From: Herbidospora galbida
Lineage (GTDB): Bacteria > Actinomycetota > Actinomycetes > Streptosporangiales > Streptosporangiaceae
NCBI RefSeq assembly: GCF_005233835.1
Contig: NZ_SZQA01000020.1
Location: 86,077 to 150,076, forward strand
Direction of reading: 5' to 3'
Length of the DNA: 64,000 nt
Each line of letters starts with the position of its first letter. Position 1 is the first letter of the stretch. The position numbers and the translations under genes were made by a program. The notes below the pieces were generated by a model that saw nothing but the letters and a program-made list of their open reading frames with translations, was not told the origin of the DNA and did not search any database. Shown here in pieces: positions 25,637 through 35,360 of this stretch.

Positions 25637-26587
25637 TCAGTCGCAGCGCGCCTCACGCTCGACCCGCTTCACCTGATCGGCCCTCAGCGGCGGCTCGCCG
25701 TCGAGGCTGGCCGACTTGGCGGGCTTGCGCGGCAGCTTCGGCTCGACGCCGTACAGGTCGACGGTGTGCCCGATGACGGTGCCGGCCGGGATCCTGCCCT
25801 CCCCCTGGGGGGTGTCCCTGGTCACCACCGTTCGCCGCCCCAGCGGGGTGTTTCCGGGCTCGTCGAAGACCAGCTCGTCGCGGAGCCCGTCGAGGGCGAG
25901 GCCGACGGTGAACGCCGGTCTGCCCTTGGCGTCGGTCTGCCCCCTGGTCACGGTGAGGCCGGGCAGCTCGGCGGCCAGCCGCAGCAGGGCGGCCGCGCGT
26001 TCCGGGTGGAAGCGGGTCCACTCCAGCATGGCGGCGATCTGACCGAACCGGCCGGGGACGTCCCCGGCGGTGATCTCGGCGCGGAGGTCCGGCGACCAGG
26101 CGGACGGGTCCTGGGAGGGGCAGAGCCGCGCGAACAGCGTCTCGTGCCTCCCCGTGCTGCGCAGCCACGGGCCCTTGCCGTCGCTGGGGCTCCAGTTCTC
26201 GACCAAAAACGTCGTGACCTCGCCCTTGCGGGGGTCCCAACCCTGGTGGAACCAGACCACCCAGAGGTACTCCCCCGGCTTCCCCGGCTCGAACGCGGAC
26301 GTCTGCGCCGCGGCGGCATCGGCTGCCGTCAGCAGAGCCTGCCGGGCCTCGGACGGCTCAGGTGGCTTGGGCGGCGGCTGGGTGGCCGGAAGCGGCCGCA
26401 GGGCGACGGCGGCGGTCACGGCCACCAGCGTGGTCGCCAGGGCCGCCAGCAGCGCCTTCAGGAGATTGCGGTCGCGCCGGGGGCGGCTGCGCGCCGCCCG
26501 GTGCAGGAAGCGGGCCCGGGCGCCGGCCAGGTCGGCCTCGGTGGCCGGAGGCCGTTCGAAGAGGGTGGCCAGATCGACGTCAGGCAT
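25637..26587 (-). CDS. CU044_5270-like membrane protein paired with an ECF sigma factor
   Basis: The 316-residue protein has a basic cytoplasmic N-terminus of about 40 residues, one membrane helix (about 43-63) and a large extracytoplasmic domain (EYLWVVWFHQGWDPRKGEV, later GIP and GRRTVVTRDTPQG-like strands). This organisation and its eight-base overlap with an ECF sigma gene match the CU044_5270 family, proposed sigma-factor partners in actinobacteria. A classical anti-sigma zinc motif is absent. Confidence 0.75.
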   Translation of the reverse strand: MPDVDLATLFERPPATEADLAGARARFLHRAARSRPRRDRNLLKALLAALATTLVAVTAAVALRPLPATQPPPKPPEPSEARQALLTAADAAAAQTSAFEPGKPGEYLWVVWFHQGWDPRKGEVTTFLVENWSPSDGKGPWLRSTGRHETLFARLCPSQDPSAWSPDLRAEITAGDVPGRFGQIAAMLEWTRFHPERAAALLRLAAELPGLTVTRGQTDAKGRPAFTVGLALDGLRDELVFDEPGNTPLGRRTVVTRDTPQGEGRIPAGTVIGHTVDLYGVEPKLPRKPAKSASLDGEPPLRADQVKRVEREARCD

Positions 26588-27134
26588 CTGCGGCCTCCAG
26601 CGCGGTCTTGACCTTCGTGCGGGCGCGGTTCAACCGGGAGCGGACCGTGCCCACCGGGATCGACAGGGCCACCGCCACCTCCTCGTAGGTGAACTGGGCC
26701 CAGGCGACCAGCAGCAGCACGTCGCGGTCGCCGGGTTTCAGTGCGGCCAGCGCGCGCAGCAGCGGCCGGTTGACGGCCAGGGTGGTCACGCCCTCCTCGA
26801 CGAGGGCGGCGAGCGTCTCATCGGGGCCGGTGCGGGCGTAGGCGCGGTAACGCGCCGACTCGCGGCGGCGGTGCTTGCCGACGAGGTTGGAGGCGATGCC
26901 GTAGAGCCAGGGGCGGGCGTCGGTGTGGGCCGGGTCGTAGACGTGGCGGCGGCGGAAGGCGTCCAGGAAGGTGTCCGAGACGACGTCGTCGGCCACGTCG
27001 GGGCCCAATCGGCGGGCCACGTAGGCGTGCAGGTGGGGTGCGTGCCGGTCGAACAGGGCGGCGAAGCACTCGGGGTCGGTCAGGGATAAGCGAACCAGGT
27101 CGTTGTCCCGGGCCGTCGCGGTCGCATCCCTCAT
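26580..27134 (-). CDS. ECF-subfamily RNA polymerase sigma factor
   Basis: The 184-residue protein has sigma region 2 (FAALFDRHAPHLHAYVARRLG, DDVVSDTFLDAFRRR, ARPWLYGIASNL) and region 4 (LKPGDRDVLLLVAWAQFTYEEVAVALSIPVGTVRSRLNRAR). No C-terminal SnoaL extension is present. The downstream membrane protein probably regulates it. Together they interrupt the rbpA-fxsA-ppm1 neighbourhood. Confidence 0.94.
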   Translation of the reverse strand: MRDATATARDNDLVRLSLTDPECFAALFDRHAPHLHAYVARRLGPDVADDVVSDTFLDAFRRRHVYDPAHTDARPWLYGIASNLVGKHRRRESARYRAYARTGPDETLAALVEEGVTTLAVNRPLLRALAALKPGDRDVLLLVAWAQFTYEEVAVALSIPVGTVRSRLNRARTKVKTALEAADA

Positions 27135-27198
27135 GGGATCCTCTCGGGCGGTTGGGTCTGACGCCCTGCTTTCACCGCGAACCGCCCGGAGGGTTCAT

Positions 27199-27681
27199 TC
27201 AGTCGTCGACGACCTCGCCGCGCACCACGTTGTCGCGCTGCCGCTGCTGGTCGTGGGAATCATGGCGGGGCATGGCGGAGATGAAGGGGGCGTAGGGCGA
27301 GCGGGCGGCCATCGACTTGACCCGCCGGCCCAGGAACCAGGTCGCCAGCCGGCGGGCGTACGGCCGGGTGAAGGGCAGGATCATGAAGAAGCCGAAGAGG
27401 TCGGTGATGAAGCCGGGGGTCAGCAGCAGCGCGCCGCCCGCCACGATCAGGGCGCCGTCGGCGAGTTCCCGGTCGGGCATGCGGCCCGACTCGATCGCCT
27501 TCTGCAGCGCGGCCCAGGCCCGGCGGCCCTCGCGCCGCACCAGCCAGCCGCCGAGCAGGCTGTCGGCGATCAGCAGCGCCACCGTGGTCCAGCCGCCGAT
27601 GACCTCACCGATCTGGATCAGCAGCCAGATCTCCAGCACCGGCACCACGAGAAACGCCAGGAACAGCCCGATTCGCAGCAT
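27199..27681 (-). CDS. fxsA: FxsA family membrane protein
   Basis: The 160-residue protein has the FxsA pattern: helix 1 with LVVPVLEIWLLIQIGEVIGGW, helix 2 TTVALLIADSLLGGWLVRREG, and LLLTPGFITDLFGFFMILP before a basic C-terminus. In E. coli FxsA influences phage exclusion by F plasmids; its role in actinobacteria is unknown. It commonly neighbours rbpA and ppm1. Confidence 0.92.
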   Translation of the reverse strand: MLRIGLFLAFLVVPVLEIWLLIQIGEVIGGWTTVALLIADSLLGGWLVRREGRRAWAALQKAIESGRMPDRELADGALIVAGGALLLTPGFITDLFGFFMILPFTRPYARRLATWFLGRRVKSMAARSPYAPFISAMPRHDSHDQQRQRDNVVRGEVVDD

Positions 27682-27746
27682 TCGTCACACCTCCACACGC
27701 GAGCCTACGAGGGTTGGAACGCCTGCGCGCGCGGGCCGGGTTCCCG

Positions 27747-28490
<744 letters not shown>

Positions 28491-28499
28491 CGGCTCCTC

Positions 28500-30062
28500 C
28501 TAGTGACCTTCGAAGTCCCGCCGGCTCCGCCGCGCGGCCACCGCCGCGATGACGGCCGCGCCCGATCCCGCCACCATCAAAATGATCTCGGGCAGAACAC
28601 CTACCCGGGTCGCCACGGTGTCACGCGTGCGCACCTGCGCGGTCACCACGGTGCTCGCCGCGACCAGTTCGGGCGTCTCCCACAGGATGCGCCCGTCGGG
28701 GGCCACGTGGGCCGAGATTCCGGTGGTCGCGACCGGTATCACCGCGCGGTTGTGCTCCACCGCCCGGATCCGCGACATGGCGAGCTGCTGCGGCGGCAGG
28801 TTCGACAGCTCGTAGGTCGCGTTGTTGGTCTGCACCACCAGCGGCGAGCCGCCCGCGCGGACGGTGCCGTTGACGACGGTGTCGAAGGCCACCTCGTAGC
28901 AGCTGATCGCGCCGAGGGTGACCGGGCCGGCCTTCAGGTCGCCCGGCTTGGTGCCGGGGATCGACTGCCGGCCGACCAGGGCGGCCCGTTCGAACAGCGA
29001 CAGGACCAGGTCCTTGTACGGCGTGAACTCCCCGAACGGCACCAGCTTCTGCTTGTCGTAGAAGGCGCCGGGCCCGGTGACCGGGTCCCACACGATGCTG
29101 CGGGTGGCCCGGGAGTCGTCGCCGATGGCCACCACGGCCCCCACGAGGACCGGCACGCCGACGTCCTTCACCGCCGCGTCGATGACCGCGTAGGCGGCGG
29201 GGTCGCGGAACGGGTCGATGTCGGTGGAGTTCTCGGGCCAGACCACCAGGTCGGGCTTGGGCTGCCGGCCCGCCCGGACCGCCTCGGCCAGCCGGTGGGT
29301 CTCCTCGGCGTGGTTCTTCAGCACGACGGCCGGCTCGCCCCCGTGGAAGCCCAGCTGGTCGCTGCGGGGCACACTGCCCTGGATCACCCCGATGTTCACC
29401 GTCTTGCCCTCGTCGCCGTGGAGGGGGACGAGCATCCCCACCACCGGTAGGGCTACCACCCCGGCCGCCGTCAGCGCGACCACGCGCTCGCGGTAGTCGC
29501 GGGTGAACAGGTGAACGGCCAGGTAGGCCAGCAGGCAACCGGTCAGGGCGACGGTGAAAGTTACAAAAGGGGCGCCGAACAGCGAGGCGTACTTCAGGTA
29601 GGGCGCGGTGCCCTGGCTGAAGACCAGGCGGGCCCACGGGAAGCCGCCCATCGGGAACGTGCTGCGGGCCCATTCCTGCAGCACCCACAGGCACGCCGCC
29701 CAGAGGGGCCACAGCCGCATCCGGAGCACCAGGGACACCAGCAGGCCCTGGGCGGCCCAGAAAGCGCTCTCAATGACGACCAGGGCCACCCAGGCGTCGT
29801 CACCGATGGGGCGCACCCACGCCATGGCGGGGAGCAGGAACGCCAGCCCGGCCACGAAGCCGATCCACAGGGCCCGGCGGGGGCGCACGCCGTACACCGA
29901 CAGAACAACGGGGGCCACGCCGATGGGGGCGCAGAACCACCAGCCGAGCGGCGGGAAGGCCAGGAAGATCAGCAGGCCGCCGGCGACGGCGAGACCGGCG
30001 CGGGCCCACACGGGCGGGGCGAACGCCGGGGCGGTCGACCGCGGGGTCGCCGTTGCGAGCAC
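28500..30062 (-). CDS. lnt: Apolipoprotein N-acyltransferase
   Basis: The 520-residue protein has six or more N-terminal membrane helices and a nitrilase domain with the catalytic triad E277 (WPENS), K339 (DKQKL) and C388 (ISCYE), close to the E. coli numbering (267, 335, 387). It N-acylates lipoproteins and probably anchors Ppm1. GTG at 30062, preceded by AAAGGAGA, is the start; longer reading is not supported by hydrophobic sequence. Confidence 0.93.
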   Translation of the reverse strand: MLATATPRSTAPAFAPPVWARAGLAVAGGLLIFLAFPPLGWWFCAPIGVAPVVLSVYGVRPRRALWIGFVAGLAFLLPAMAWVRPIGDDAWVALVVIESAFWAAQGLLVSLVLRMRLWPLWAACLWVLQEWARSTFPMGGFPWARLVFSQGTAPYLKYASLFGAPFVTFTVALTGCLLAYLAVHLFTRDYRERVVALTAAGVVALPVVGMLVPLHGDEGKTVNIGVIQGSVPRSDQLGFHGGEPAVVLKNHAEETHRLAEAVRAGRQPKPDLVVWPENSTDIDPFRDPAAYAVIDAAVKDVGVPVLVGAVVAIGDDSRATRSIVWDPVTGPGAFYDKQKLVPFGEFTPYKDLVLSLFERAALVGRQSIPGTKPGDLKAGPVTLGAISCYEVAFDTVVNGTVRAGGSPLVVQTNNATYELSNLPPQQLAMSRIRAVEHNRAVIPVATTGISAHVAPDGRILWETPELVAASTVVTAQVRTRDTVATRVGVLPEIILMVAGSGAAVIAAVAARRSRRDFEGH

Positions 30063-30165
30063 GCGTCTCCTTTGACCAGACCGAATGAAGGGCTGGTCGG
30101 AACGGTACCGCGCCGGACGGCAGGCCCCAAAACAGGCACTGGAACATCCCAGGGAACTCACAGCA

Positions 30166-30211
30166 ATGGTCCTTGAGTTCTCCTGTGGCCACAGGAGAAC
30201 TCAAGGACCAT
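30166..30211. repeat. Perfect 46-bp palindrome upstream of lnt
   Basis: A 23-base arm (starting ATGGTCCTTGAG) is followed with no spacer by its exact reverse complement. It lies in the 553-bp non-coding stretch between the helD stop (30616) and the lnt start (30062), 104 bp before lnt. It could act as a terminator for helD transcripts, as a protein-binding site or as a cruciform; no T tract flanks it. It is seen directly in the sequence. Confidence 0.9.
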
Positions 30212-30425
30212 CCGGCTACGCACAGGGCACGGGTGCCACGTGCCCAGGCCCATCTCACGAGACGGTTCGGAGCCCTGAGCGCCCTTCGGACCGGTTCCGT
30301 CCCGTCGGCGGCGGGCGCGGAGTTCCGTTGTCTACTGGGCGCCGGGACCCCTCCCGGGTCCAACCCCCCACCCGGCTGTGGTGCCCCGGCCCGACAAAAG
30401 CGCCGGCGCCGCGCCTGGCTGAGCC

Positions 30426-30458
30426 ACGGAGCGTCCCGAATGTGGGGCGACGCTCCGT
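30426..30458. terminator. Hairpin downstream of helD
   Basis: A 10-bp perfect stem (ACGGAGCGTC and its complement) with a 13-base loop lies about 160 bp beyond the helD stop. It is a plausible terminator in either direction. The rest of 30063-30615 has no reading frame I would call a gene. Confidence 0.5.
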
Positions 30459-30615
30459 CACGGACGCGGAATCCGACGATGTCTGAGGACGGCCAACCGG
30501 TCAGTCCCGTGCTGGACTGCGCAGCAAACTACCGACCTGAGCGCAGATGTCAACCAGCTCCCCAGCAGCGGGAACGCCAAGTTTTCGCAGGTGGGACAGG
30601 CTGGTACAAGGGCCG

Positions 30616-32826
30616 CTATCGGAGGCCCGCCAGCACCTCGGGCAACGGTCCGGTGTGGACGACGCAAAGACGCCGGGTGGCCCTGGTCAGGGCCACGTAA
30701 AGGTCGCTCGCGCCGCGCGGCGACTCGGCCAGGATCCTGGCCGGCTCGACCACCACGACCGCGTCGAACTCCAGGCCCTTGGCCTCGGTCACCGACAGCA
30801 CCGCCACCTCGGCGTCGAGCGCCTCCGGACCGGTCATCCGGGGCATGCCGACGTCGAGGCCGTCGGGGACGATCACGACCAGCCTGCCGTCGGCCACCTT
30901 CTGCCGCTCGATGATCCCCGGCAGGTCTGTGACCAGGTCGTCGGTGCGTACCGAGGTGGGTTTCTCGCCGCTCTCGCGGACGGAGTCGGGGGCCTTCAGC
31001 GAGGGGTCGACGAGGGTGAGCACGTCGGCCGCGACGGCCATCAGCTCGGCCGGGGTGCGGTAGTTGACGGTCAGCTGGGACTCGCGCCAGCGGCCCTGGA
31101 CGTAAGGGTCGAGGACGCTCTTCCAGCTGGGCGCGCCGGCCGCCGAACCGGTCTGGGCGATGTCGCCGACGATCGTCATCGACCGCGAGGGGCAGCGGCG
31201 CATCAGGGTGCGCCAGGCCATCGCCGACAGCTCCTGGGCCTCGTCGACGATCACGTGGCCGAAGGCCCAGGTGCGGTCGCGGGCGGCGCGCTCGGCCGTT
31301 GTGAGATATCCCTCTTCTTCCTGCTGCCGCTCGGCGAAGCGCTCGGCGTCCATGATGTCGGCCAGGCCGGTCATCTCCAGGACCTCGCGGGCGTAGGCGA
31401 GCTGCTGTTCGCGCTCCTCCTCGGCGCGGCGGGCGGCCCGCAGCACGCCCTCGTCGATGTCGCCGAGCAGTTCGGCGGCCTCGTCGAGCAGCGGCACGTC
31501 GGCCTCGCTCCACCAGCGCTCGCCCTTGCGCGGCGGCTCGCGCAGCAGCAGCGCCGCCTCGGCCGCGTTGAGCCCGGCGGCGGTCATGCGGTCGGCCGAG
31601 GTGAACAGGCCCAGGAGAAGCTGCTGGGGGGTGAGGTAGGGCCACAGCCGGTTGAGCGCGGCCTTCACCGGCTCCTCGGTGCGCAGGTCTTCGCGCAGGT
31701 CGGCGAAGTCCTCGTCGGACAGCACGCCGCGGCCCAGGTGGCGGGCGGCCTGTTTGGTCAGCGTGTTGAGCAGGTGGCGCACGAACACCGAGCGGGCCTG
31801 GTTGTGCGGGCGGCGCGACTTGACGGCCCGGTTGCGGGCCGCCTCGAAGGTCTGCCGGTCGAGCCGCAGCGTGTAGCGGTCGAGCTTGATGTCGACCGGC
31901 TTGGCCGGCATCCGCTGCCGGTCGGCGATGGCGCGGGCCAGCACGTCGGCCATCCGCAGCCCGCCCTTGAGCGCCGCCGCCGCGGCGGGCTCGGGCCGCG
32001 TGGCGGTCACCCCGGGGAACAGCTCCCCCACGGTCGACAGCAGCACGTCGGTCTCGCCCAGCGACGGCAGGACCTGCTCGATGTAGCGCAGGAACGTGAG
32101 GTTCGGCCCGACGATGAGCACCCCCCGGCGTTCGAGCCTCTCTCTGTACGTGTAGAGCAGGTAGGCCGCCCGGTGCAGCGCGACCACGGTCTTGCCGGTG
32201 CCGGGCCCGCCCTGGACGACCATCACGCCCGACAGGTCGCCACGGATGATGCGGTCCTGTTCGGCCTGGATGGTGGCCACGATGTCGCGCATCCGGCCGG
32301 TCCGGGTCTCCGAGAGCGCGGCCAGCAGGGCGGCCTCGCCGTTGAGGGTGGCGCGGTCGTCGGCGGTCAGGCTGTCGAGGTCGAGCAGGTCGTCGTCGAC
32401 CGACACCACGGTGCGGCCCTTGATGTGCAGGTGGCGGCGGCGGGTCACGCCCATCGGCGCGGCCGGGGTGGCGCGGTAGAACGGCTGGGCGACCGGGGCC
32501 CGCCAGTCGATCAGCAGTCGCTGCTGCTCGTCGTCGGTCAGCCCGATGCGGCCGATGTAGAAGCGGGTCTCCTCGGCGCCGGGCGCGAGGTCGAGCCGGC
32601 CGAAGCACAGCCCGCGCTCGACGGCCCACAGCCGGGCCAGGCGCTGGGAGTACATGACGGCGAAGTTGTCGCGTTCCGACCGGTTCTGGTGGGTGCCGAA
32701 CGCGCCCTGGGCGAGCACGCCGTCGAGCTGCGCGCGGGTGCGCACCCGCAACTGGTCGAGCCGGTCGTAGAGGCCGGCGACGTAGTCGCGTTCACGGGTC
32801 AGCTCGGGCGCGGATGACTGTGGCAT
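30616..32826 (-). CDS. helD: HelD-like RNA polymerase recycling ATPase/helicase
   Basis: The 736-residue UvrD-related protein has an N-terminal antiparallel helical arm (TRERDYVAGLYDRLDQLRVRTR), Walker A GGPGTGKT at 206-213, a DEAQE motif (VIVDEAQELS), VNYRTP, and late helicase motifs (EAKGLEFDAVVVVEP, YVALTRATRRL). HelD proteins remove stalled RNA polymerase; actinobacterial relatives (HelR) can displace rifamycin. ATG at 32826 follows a TAGAAT hexamer by ten bases, suggesting a near-leaderless message. It is divergent from the ROK gene. Confidence 0.9.
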   Translation of the reverse strand: MPQSSAPELTRERDYVAGLYDRLDQLRVRTRAQLDGVLAQGAFGTHQNRSERDNFAVMYSQRLARLWAVERGLCFGRLDLAPGAEETRFYIGRIGLTDDEQQRLLIDWRAPVAQPFYRATPAAPMGVTRRRHLHIKGRTVVSVDDDLLDLDSLTADDRATLNGEAALLAALSETRTGRMRDIVATIQAEQDRIIRGDLSGVMVVQGGPGTGKTVVALHRAAYLLYTYRERLERRGVLIVGPNLTFLRYIEQVLPSLGETDVLLSTVGELFPGVTATRPEPAAAAALKGGLRMADVLARAIADRQRMPAKPVDIKLDRYTLRLDRQTFEAARNRAVKSRRPHNQARSVFVRHLLNTLTKQAARHLGRGVLSDEDFADLREDLRTEEPVKAALNRLWPYLTPQQLLLGLFTSADRMTAAGLNAAEAALLLREPPRKGERWWSEADVPLLDEAAELLGDIDEGVLRAARRAEEEREQQLAYAREVLEMTGLADIMDAERFAERQQEEEGYLTTAERAARDRTWAFGHVIVDEAQELSAMAWRTLMRRCPSRSMTIVGDIAQTGSAAGAPSWKSVLDPYVQGRWRESQLTVNYRTPAELMAVAADVLTLVDPSLKAPDSVRESGEKPTSVRTDDLVTDLPGIIERQKVADGRLVVIVPDGLDVGMPRMTGPEALDAEVAVLSVTEAKGLEFDAVVVVEPARILAESPRGASDLYVALTRATRRLCVVHTGPLPEVLAGLR

Positions 32827-32885
32827 AGGCCGATAGATTCTACGCGTACCACTGAGCCGGCCGGTCACGATGCGGTGTCGGCCCC

Positions 32886-32921
32886 TTGACTCGTTTGGAA
32901 GGTTTCTTTACTTTCTCCAAA
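32886..32921 (+). promoter_or_regulatory. ROK gene promoter overlapped by an inverted repeat
   Basis: TTGACT (32886-32891) and TACTTT (32909-32914) are 17 bp apart, a strong primary-sigma promoter. Most of it lies inside TTTGGA-N16-TCCAAA (32894-32921). The predicted start coincides with the GTG at 32922, giving a leaderless message. ROK repressors typically bind such sites, so autoregulation that is relieved by a sugar derivative is likely. Confidence 0.65.
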
Positions 32922-34103
32922 GTGAGCCAGCCGACTCCAGGAACCCCCAGCCTGCTGCGGGCCATCAACGACCGCGCGGCCCTGCGGGTCCTCCTCGACC
33001 GGGGTCCGCTGACCCGGCCCGAACTGGGCGCCCTGACGGGCCTGTCCAAGCCGACCGCCTCCCAGCTGCTGCTGCGCCTGCAGGAGGCCGGTCTGGTCGT
33101 GCTCGACGGCATCCGTGAGGGCCTGCCGGGCCGGACCGCCGAGCTCTACCGCATCAACGCCGGGGCCGCCCACGTCGCGGCCCTCGACGTGACCCGCGAC
33201 CGGATCGAGGTCGCCGTGGCCGACCTGACCGGAGCCGTCGTCGGCGCCTCCACGTTCCCGACGCCCGGCCGGGCCGGGGGCGACGTGGTGGAGAAGGTGC
33301 GCACCGCCCTGGCCGAGGCCTGGCCCCACCCGGTCAACCGCGTGGTGATCGGCATCCAGGGCGCGGTCGACCCGTCCACGGGCCGTCTCGGCTACGCCGC
33401 CCACATCCCGGGCTGGCACATCCCCGACCTCGTCCCGACCCTGTCGGGCGGCGTCGGCACGCCGGTCGACGTGGAGAACGACGTCAACCTGGTCGCGCTG
33501 GCCGAACGCGCCCACGGCGGGCACCGCGACTTCGTGCTGCTGTGGGTCGACTCGGGCATCGGCTCGGCGATCGTGCTGGGCGACCGGCTGCACCGGGGGG
33601 CCACCGGCGGCGCGGGCGAGGTGGGCTACATGCCGGCCGTCGGCGCGCCGACCGCGCGCGACGTCGGCAAGCGGGTCGACCACGGCTTCCAGGCCCTGGC
33701 CGGCGGCCAGGCGGTGCTGCGGCTGCTGCGGGCGCGCGGGATCCGTGGAACGTCGGCGGCCGAGGCCGTGGAGCGTGCCGTACGGGTCGCGGAGGAGGGT
33801 GGCAAGCGGGCCGGGGAGGCCGCCGAGGGGCTGCGGGAGATCGCGCGGCGCCTGGCCATGGGGCTGGCCGCGATCACCTCCGTGCTCGACCCCGAGGTCA
33901 TCGTGCTGGCCGGCGGGATGCCGCTGGCCGGCGGCGAGACGCTGCGGGCGCTGACCGAACGCGAACTGCACGCCCTCACGCTGCCCAGGCCGCCGCTGCG
34001 GCTGTCGGCCGTCGAGGGCAACCCGGTGCTGGCCGGGGCGCTGCACCTGGGGCTCGACGTGGTCCGGGACGAGGTCTTCGGATCGAAACTACAAGGAGGA
34101 TGA
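32922..34103 (+). CDS. ROK-family transcriptional regulator
   Basis: The roughly 393-residue protein has an N-terminal winged helix (ALRVLLDRGPLTRPELGALTGLSKPTASQLLLRL) and a ROK sugar-binding domain (GIQGAVDP, ENDVNLVALAE, GIGSAIVLGDRLHRGATGGAGEVGY). The usual CxCGxxGC zinc motif of ROK proteins is not obvious after that segment, which is unusual. It heads an operon with a GH4 glycosidase and a sugar kinase, pointing to a phosphorylated or amino sugar as inducer. Confidence 0.88.
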   Translation: MSQPTPGTPSLLRAINDRAALRVLLDRGPLTRPELGALTGLSKPTASQLLLRLQEAGLVVLDGIREGLPGRTAELYRINAGAAHVAALDVTRDRIEVAVADLTGAVVGASTFPTPGRAGGDVVEKVRTALAEAWPHPVNRVVIGIQGAVDPSTGRLGYAAHIPGWHIPDLVPTLSGGVGTPVDVENDVNLVALAERAHGGHRDFVLLWVDSGIGSAIVLGDRLHRGATGGAGEVGYMPAVGAPTARDVGKRVDHGFQALAGGQAVLRLLRARGIRGTSAAEAVERAVRVAEEGGKRAGEAAEGLREIARRLAMGLAAITSVLDPEVIVLAGGMPLAGGETLRALTERELHALTLPRPPLRLSAVEGNPVLAGALHLGLDVVRDEVFGSKLQGG

Positions 34104-35360
34104 GTGAAACTCGCCGTTGTCGGGGGCGGCTCGACGTACACACCAGAGCTGATCGACGGCTTCGCGCGGCTGCGCGAGGAGCTGCCGCTGAGTGAGATCG
34201 CCCTGGTCGATCCGGACGCCCACCGGCTGTCCCTGGTCGCCGGGATGGCCCGCCGCATGCTGGCCCGCGCGGGACACCCCGCTGCGGTGACCGAGCACGC
34301 GGAGGTCGGGCCGGGCGTCGAGGGGGCCGGCGCGGTGCTGCTGCAGCTCCGCGTGGGCGGCCAGGCGGCCCGCAACGTCGACGAGACGCTGCCGCTGGAG
34401 TGCGGCTGTGTCGGCCAGGAGACCACCGGCGCCGGTGGCCTGGCCAAGGCGCTGCGGACCGTTCCGGTGGTGCTGGAGATCGCCGAGGAGGTCCGCCGCC
34501 GCGCGCCCGGCGCGTGGATCGTCGACTTCACCAACCCGGTCGGCATCGTGACCCGCGCCCTGCTCGACGAGGGCCACCGCGCCATCGGCCTGTGCAACGT
34601 CGCCATCGGGATGCAGCGGCGCTTCGCCGCCCTCCTGGACGTGCCGTGGCAGTCGATCGGGCTCGGGCACGTCGGGCTCAATCACCTGACGTGGGAGCGG
34701 TCGGTGACCGTCGACGGGCGCGAGGTGCTGCCCGCGCTCCTCGAGGAGCACGCCGCCTCGATCGCGGCCGAGGTCGGGCTGCCCGAGTGGATCGTGCGCG
34801 ACCTGGGCGTCGTGCCGTCGTACTACCTGCGCTACTTCTACGAGCACGACAACGTCGTCGAGGAGCAGCGGGTCAAGCCGTCGCGGGCGGCCGAGGTGGC
34901 CGCGATGGAGCAGACCCTGCTCGACGTCTACGCCGACCCCGCCAGCGACACCAAGCCCGAACTGCTGGCCAAGCGCGGCGGCGCCTACTACTCCGAGGCG
35001 GCGGTCGCGCTGATCGCCTCGCTGGCCGGCGACCGGGGCGACGTGCAGGTGGTGAACGCCCGCAACGGCGCCACCCTGCCGTTCCTGCCCCCGGAGGCCG
35101 TCATCGAGGTGCCCGCCGTGATCGGCGCGTCCGGCGCCGCGCCGCTGCCGGTGCCCGCCGTCGAGCCGCTCTACCGGGGGCTGATCGCGAACGTGTCGGC
35201 GTACGAGGAACTGGCCTTGGACGCGGCCCGGAACGGCGGGGAACGCCGCGTGCGGGACGCGCTGCTCGCCCACCCGCTCATCGGCCAGTCGGACCTGGCG
35301 ACGGGTCTGGCGGCCCGGCTGATCGCGGCCAACCGCGCGCACCTGCCCTGGGCCGTTTGA
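34104..35360 (+). CDS. Glycoside hydrolase family 4 (6-phospho-beta-glucosidase type)
   Basis: The 418-residue GH4 enzyme uses NAD and a metal ion for a redox-elimination mechanism. The Rossmann motif VVGGGSTYTPEL is at the start, followed by FTNPVGIVT, the metal-binding Cys in LCNVAIGMQRR and the His in GLNHLTW. AAGGAGG precedes the GTG start. The substrate is likely a (phospho-)beta-glucoside or chito-sugar, given the kinase next door. Confidence 0.9.
   Translation: MKLAVVGGGSTYTPELIDGFARLREELPLSEIALVDPDAHRLSLVAGMARRMLARAGHPAAVTEHAEVGPGVEGAGAVLLQLRVGGQAARNVDETLPLECGCVGQETTGAGGLAKALRTVPVVLEIAEEVRRRAPGAWIVDFTNPVGIVTRALLDEGHRAIGLCNVAIGMQRRFAALLDVPWQSIGLGHVGLNHLTWERSVTVDGREVLPALLEEHAASIAAEVGLPEWIVRDLGVVPSYYLRYFYEHDNVVEEQRVKPSRAAEVAAMEQTLLDVYADPASDTKPELLAKRGGAYYSEAAVALIASLAGDRGDVQVVNARNGATLPFLPPEAVIEVPAVIGASGAAPLPVPAVEPLYRGLIANVSAYEELALDAARNGGERRVRDALLAHPLIGQSDLATGLAARLIAANRAHLPWAV

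Noticed and set aside
30063..30615. Protein-coding gene in the helD-lnt spacer
   Set aside because: Open frames run through the palindrome and hairpin and have no recognisable domain or ribosome site.
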